The notes under the pieces were generated by a model. That model was not told the origin of the DNA. It ran no database searches and saw nothing but the letters and a program-made list of their open reading frames with translations. A stretch of 7,670 nt of DNA from Puniceicoccales bacterium (GTDB taxonomy: Bacteria > Verrucomicrobiota > Verrucomicrobiia > Opitutales > LL51): NCBI GenBank assembly GCA_031266235.1, contig JAISBJ010000019.1, positions 1 through 7,670 on the forward strand, in the 5' to 3' direction. The position numbers were made by a program, and so were the translations under genes. Shown here one piece after another: positions 5,425-7,670 of the stretch (its first letter is position 1; the number at the start of each line of letters is the position of its first letter).

Positions 5425-6705
5425 TCACTCCTCGATGTGGAATAAATTTTTCAATTTTTCCCGCATTTCCGCCGGCAATTGCTGGAAATCCGCCGTGTCC
5501 CGAATGCATTGCGGCGCCGGATCTCTGGGCTCCGCAGTCGAAATAATTGGCGCGTCATCCTCACAAATATTATCTTCCGCCGCCATTTCCGTAGCACTGG
5601 AGCCGTTTTTGCTCCCTTCGGCCGCCGCTAAATGACCTTTCATGGCCCTCAGCAGCGCGATGATCCGGTCGATGGAACGCTCCTGGCGGGCTTCGATGGC
5701 GCGAAATAACGCCAGCTGAAACGACACCTCCGGCGCGTAACCGCCGCGTACCCCGTCCCTCGCCGCAGTGATTATGTCGAGAAATTTCAGCGTCTGAGCG
5801 ATCTCGCTGGCATCGGTCAACGCCCGCAAACGGCCGTGGAGTTGCTTCCCAATGTCCGATAAAATCCCCCAAAAATTGCACGGGCCGAAGCCCTCCGACC
5901 GGCGAATAATGCCCTCGTAATCGGCGTTTTCGACGCAATCGATGAGCGCCGCGACCTCCTTGGCGGGAATTAATCCGTAGGCTTTGATGACGTCGTCTTC
6001 CGTCACCTCGTTGCCCCCGAAGGCAGTCATTTGCTCGAAAATCGACTGGGCGTCCCGCATCCCGCCGTCGGCAATCCGTGCGATCGCTTCCAACGCAAGT
6101 GGTTCCACTCGGATGTTTTCCTCCTGCGCAATCCATTGCAATTTTTTTACAATTGTCGCCTCCGCAATCGGCCTGAATTCGAAGCGTTGGCAGCGCGAAA
6201 CGATGGTCGGGGCAATTTTATGGGCTTCGGTCGTCGCAAAAATAAATTTTACGTGAAGCGGGGGCTCTTCCAGGGTCTTGAGGAGGGCGTTGGAGGCCGA
6301 TTGGGAGAGCATGTGTACTTCGTCGATGATGTAAATTTTGAAGCGGCAGGCGGTCGGCGTGTACTGGCATTCTTCGCGCAAACTGCGGATTTGATCCACC
6401 GAATTATTCGAGGCGCCATCGATCTCGATGACATCCATGCAGTGGCCTTCGAAGATCGAGCGGCAGGGTTCTGCGTCGGGATCGGCGTTGATATCGGGGT
6501 GATCTGGAGCATTGAGCGCCATCGCCAGCAGGCGCGCCGTCGACGTCTTGCCGGTCCCCCGCGGCCCGATGAATAGGAATGCGTGGGCGATTTTGTTTAA
6601 ATGGATGGCATTTTCGAGGGTTTTGGCGATCGCTTCCTGGCCGACGAGCTCGCTGAAACGCCTCGGGCGCCAGCGCCGCGCCATGACTAAATAGTGCTCC
6701 TGCAT
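5425..6705 (-). CDS. dnaX: DNA polymerase III clamp-loader subunit DnaX (gamma-length)
   Basis: This AAA+ ATPase of 426 residues loads the beta clamp onto DNA. Visible elements are the N-terminal YLVMARRWRP-x-x-F-x-x-LVGQE (5-24), Walker A GPRGTGKTS (47-55), VIEIDGASNN (92-101), Walker B IYIIDEVHML (124-133), sensor 1 ATTE (157-160), the SRC arginine finger at Arg171 and sensor 2 GGMRDAQS (214-221). A collar domain follows to about 360, then an acidic low-complexity tail. The length matches E. coli gamma (about 431), not tau (643), so the DnaB- and alpha-binding domains are absent. The family zinc module with four Cys is also degraded: where C...CxxCxxC is expected, only Cys81 remains. The first ATG fits the family N-terminus better than the internal Met8, although both have poorly placed Shine-Dalgarno sequences. 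No ybaB or recR neighbour follows. Confidence 0.96.
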   Translation of the reverse strand: MQEHYLVMARRWRPRRFSELVGQEAIAKTLENAIHLNKIAHAFLFIGPRGTGKTSTARLLAMALNAPDHPDINADPDAEPCRSIFEGHCMDVIEIDGASNNSVDQIRSLREECQYTPTACRFKIYIIDEVHMLSQSASNALLKTLEEPPLHVKFIFATTEAHKIAPTIVSRCQRFEFRPIAEATIVKKLQWIAQEENIRVEPLALEAIARIADGGMRDAQSIFEQMTAFGGNEVTEDDVIKAYGLIPAKEVAALIDCVENADYEGIIRRSEGFGPCNFWGILSDIGKQLHGRLRALTDASEIAQTLKFLDIITAARDGVRGGYAPEVSFQLALFRAIEARQERSIDRIIALLRAMKGHLAAAEGSKNGSSATEMAAEDNICEDDAPIISTAEPRDPAPQCIRDTADFQQLPAEMREKLKNLFHIEE

Positions 6706-6731
6706 GCTCCAAAATTAGCGATCTACTGCAC

Positions 6732-6760
6732 TTTGTACAAGATTTATTTGATTTTGTGAA
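6732..6760 (-). promoter_or_regulatory. Candidate dnaX promoter in the divergent region
   Basis: On the minus strand TTCACA (6755-6760), a 17-bp spacer and TACAAA (6732-6737) give 5/6 and 4/6 matches to sigma-70 boxes, starting about 20 nt before the dnaX ATG. For the opposite gene only a weak TTGAAA (6768-6773)-17-TATTGC (6791-6796) pair is visible. The remainder of 6706-6839 shows no other feature. Confidence 0.35.
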
Positions 6761-6839
6761 ATTTATCTTGAAAATTCCTCAAACATCCAGTATTGCATAA
6801 CGCGTTTCGTTTGATACGGTGGGAAAAATCGGGATTGTC

Positions 6840-7085
6840 ATGTTATTTAAGGTTTTGGTGATATTATGTTTAGGTTTGTTAGTCGCTTGCCGACGGGAGC
6901 AGGCCGCGCCAATCGAAGATCCCGCAAAAAATATGGCCGAAGCCCGAAAATATATTGGTGGAATAATGTTATTTAAGATTTTGGTGATATTATGTTTAGG
7001 TTTGTTAGTCGCTTGCCGTCGGGAGCAGATTGCGCCGGCCGAAGATCCCGCAAAAAATATGGCCGAGGCCCGAAAATATATTGGC
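6840..7085 (+). repeat. 126-bp in-frame tandem duplication of the lipoprotein 5' end
   Basis: Positions 6840-6959 and 6966-7085 align over 120 bp with 10 differences, nine of them transitions. The period of 126 bp is 42 codons, so the frame is unbroken. Each unit encodes a start Met, a full signal peptide with lipobox, and a 23-residue start of the mature region (RREQ-x-AP-x-EDPAKNMAEARK). Similarity fades within a few bases after GGT/GGC. Confidence 0.96.
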
Positions 7086-7670
7086 GAAAATCATCCCCAA
7101 GAAGCCATAAAAATATTGGAAAAAAGCCTCAGCGGCGGCGATAACACGTCCGAAATCGCGGAGTTGCTCGCGTCCGCGTGCCTGCTAAATGGCGACGGCG
7201 AGTTGGCGGCGTTTTACTTCGAACAGGCCGCGAGTTCGTCGGAATTGAAATACTATTGCTACCTCAAGGCCGCCGAAATTTACGAGCAATTGAAGGATTT
7301 TTCACGGGCAATTTTCTGTTACCGCTGTTATCTGGACGCCTTGCCGGAGGACGATGAAATTCAGGTAAAATATGCGGAGGCGCTCGCCCGCGACGGCCAA
7401 AGGAAAAAAGCGCTGACCATTTTCGTGCCCCACGCCCAGGATCACGCCGCCGTCCATAATCAAATCGCAGAACTTTTTTTCGCCTTCGGCAATTACACTC
7501 AGGCGCGCAACTGGTATGGGTCGGCGCTCCGATGCGAGAAAAATAATCGCGCGGCGCTCGAGGGCCTGTGGACGGTCAGTTTGCAGCTGCGGGACTGGGA
7601 AATGCTGCGGGAAGTGGGGGCGACTGTACTGGATTTGGGCGGGAAATCCGCCGCTGGGGTGGACGTCGCC
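6840..7670 (+). CDS. TPR-repeat lipoprotein with two signal peptides in series (3' end missing)
   Basis: The frame is open from ATG 6840 to the window edge (277 codons so far). Residues 1-17 are a lipoprotein signal, MLFKVLVILCLGLLVAC, with lipobox LVAC and Cys17. The same signal recurs at 43-59 (MLFKILVILCLGLLVAC), because the first 40 codons are duplicated in frame. After Cys59 come helical repeats of TPR type, roughly 76-97, 104-135, 140-170, 173-200, 205-236 and 239-270, with clear units such as AAEIYEQLKDFSRAIFCY and AELFFAFGNYTQARNWY. It should be lipidated and attached to the inner or outer membrane facing the periplasm. Its partner is unknown, and no named family is recognised. GGGA lies 5 nt before the first ATG, whereas the second ATG (6966) has only GGTGGA 3 nt away, so the first start is favoured. 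If LspA cuts at Cys17, the second hydrophobic segment stays in the mature protein. Confidence 0.85.
   Translation, partial: MLFKVLVILCLGLLVACRREQAAPIEDPAKNMAEARKYIGGIMLFKILVILCLGLLVACRREQIAPAEDPAKNMAEARKYIGENHPQEAIKILEKSLSGGDNTSEIAELLASACLLNGDGELAAFYFEQAASSSELKYYCYLKAAEIYEQLKDFSRAIFCYRCYLDALPEDDEIQVKYAEALARDGQRKKALTIFVPHAQDHAAVHNQIAELFFAFGNYTQARNWYGSALRCEKNNRAALEGLWTVSLQLRDWEMLREVGATVLDLGGKSAAGVDVA

Noticed and set aside
5425..5460. A AAT TTA slippery-looking heptamer near the end of dnaX, suggesting programmed frameshifting
   Set aside because: A -1 shift would add only about 16 residues and a +1 shift about 35, with no tau-like sequence and no clear stimulatory stem, so it does not explain the short DnaX.
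1..7670. CRISPR array, insertion sequence or integrase
   Set aside because: No regularly spaced repeats with unique spacers, no transposase motifs and no terminal inverted repeats flank the duplications, which look like simple tandem events.

Overview
The window is 7.7 kb of compact bacterial chromosome in the standard genetic code (TAA, TAG and TGA all serve as stops). The core genes (L36, L31, Pgk, GrpE, DnaJ, DnaX) show a Gram-negative-type bacterium. Three features suggest a host-associated member of the PVC group (Verrucomicrobiota or Chlamydiota): both ribosomal proteins are type B (zinc-site-depleted) forms, there is an exported-looking protein with two eukaryote-like Myb repeats, and there is a small TPR protein resembling type III secretion chaperones. 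The phylum is inference only, since no 16S or other decisive marker is present.

Layout, left to right. Positions 1-347 (+) hold the 3' end of rpmJ and all of rpmE. A hairpin with T/A runs at 373-402 separates them from convergent pgk (415-1605, -), and the Myb-repeat gene (1663-2415, -) lies just upstream of pgk on the same strand. A divergent gap leads to the abutting chaperone pair grpE-dnaJ (2568-4334, +), without dnaK or hrcA. This pair converges on a TPR/LcrH-SycD-like gene (4499-5152, -). A 272-bp spacer with overlapping candidate promoters and an inverted repeat comes next. Then follow dnaX (5425-6705, -), a divergent intergenic region, and a TPR lipoprotein gene (6840 to beyond the window end, +).

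The most striking property is a set of direct duplications. There is a 148-bp-period duplication of the dnaJ/TPR convergent 3' ends. An in-frame 126-bp duplication gives the lipoprotein two complete signal peptides and lipoboxes in series. An in-frame 21-bp duplication inserts one heptad into a Myb helix. A 36-bp repeat at an 84-bp period lies in the same gene's proline-rich linker. Counted by eye, about 20 of 21 mismatches between copies are transitions. The two coding duplications and the linker repeat all keep the reading frame.

Functionally, GrpE and DnaJ are partners of DnaK in protein folding, DnaX is the clamp-loader ATPase, Pgk is glycolytic, and L36/L31 belong to the large ribosomal subunit. 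The accessory candidates are the Myb protein (possible secreted nucleomodulin), the chaperone-like TPR protein and the double-signal lipoprotein.
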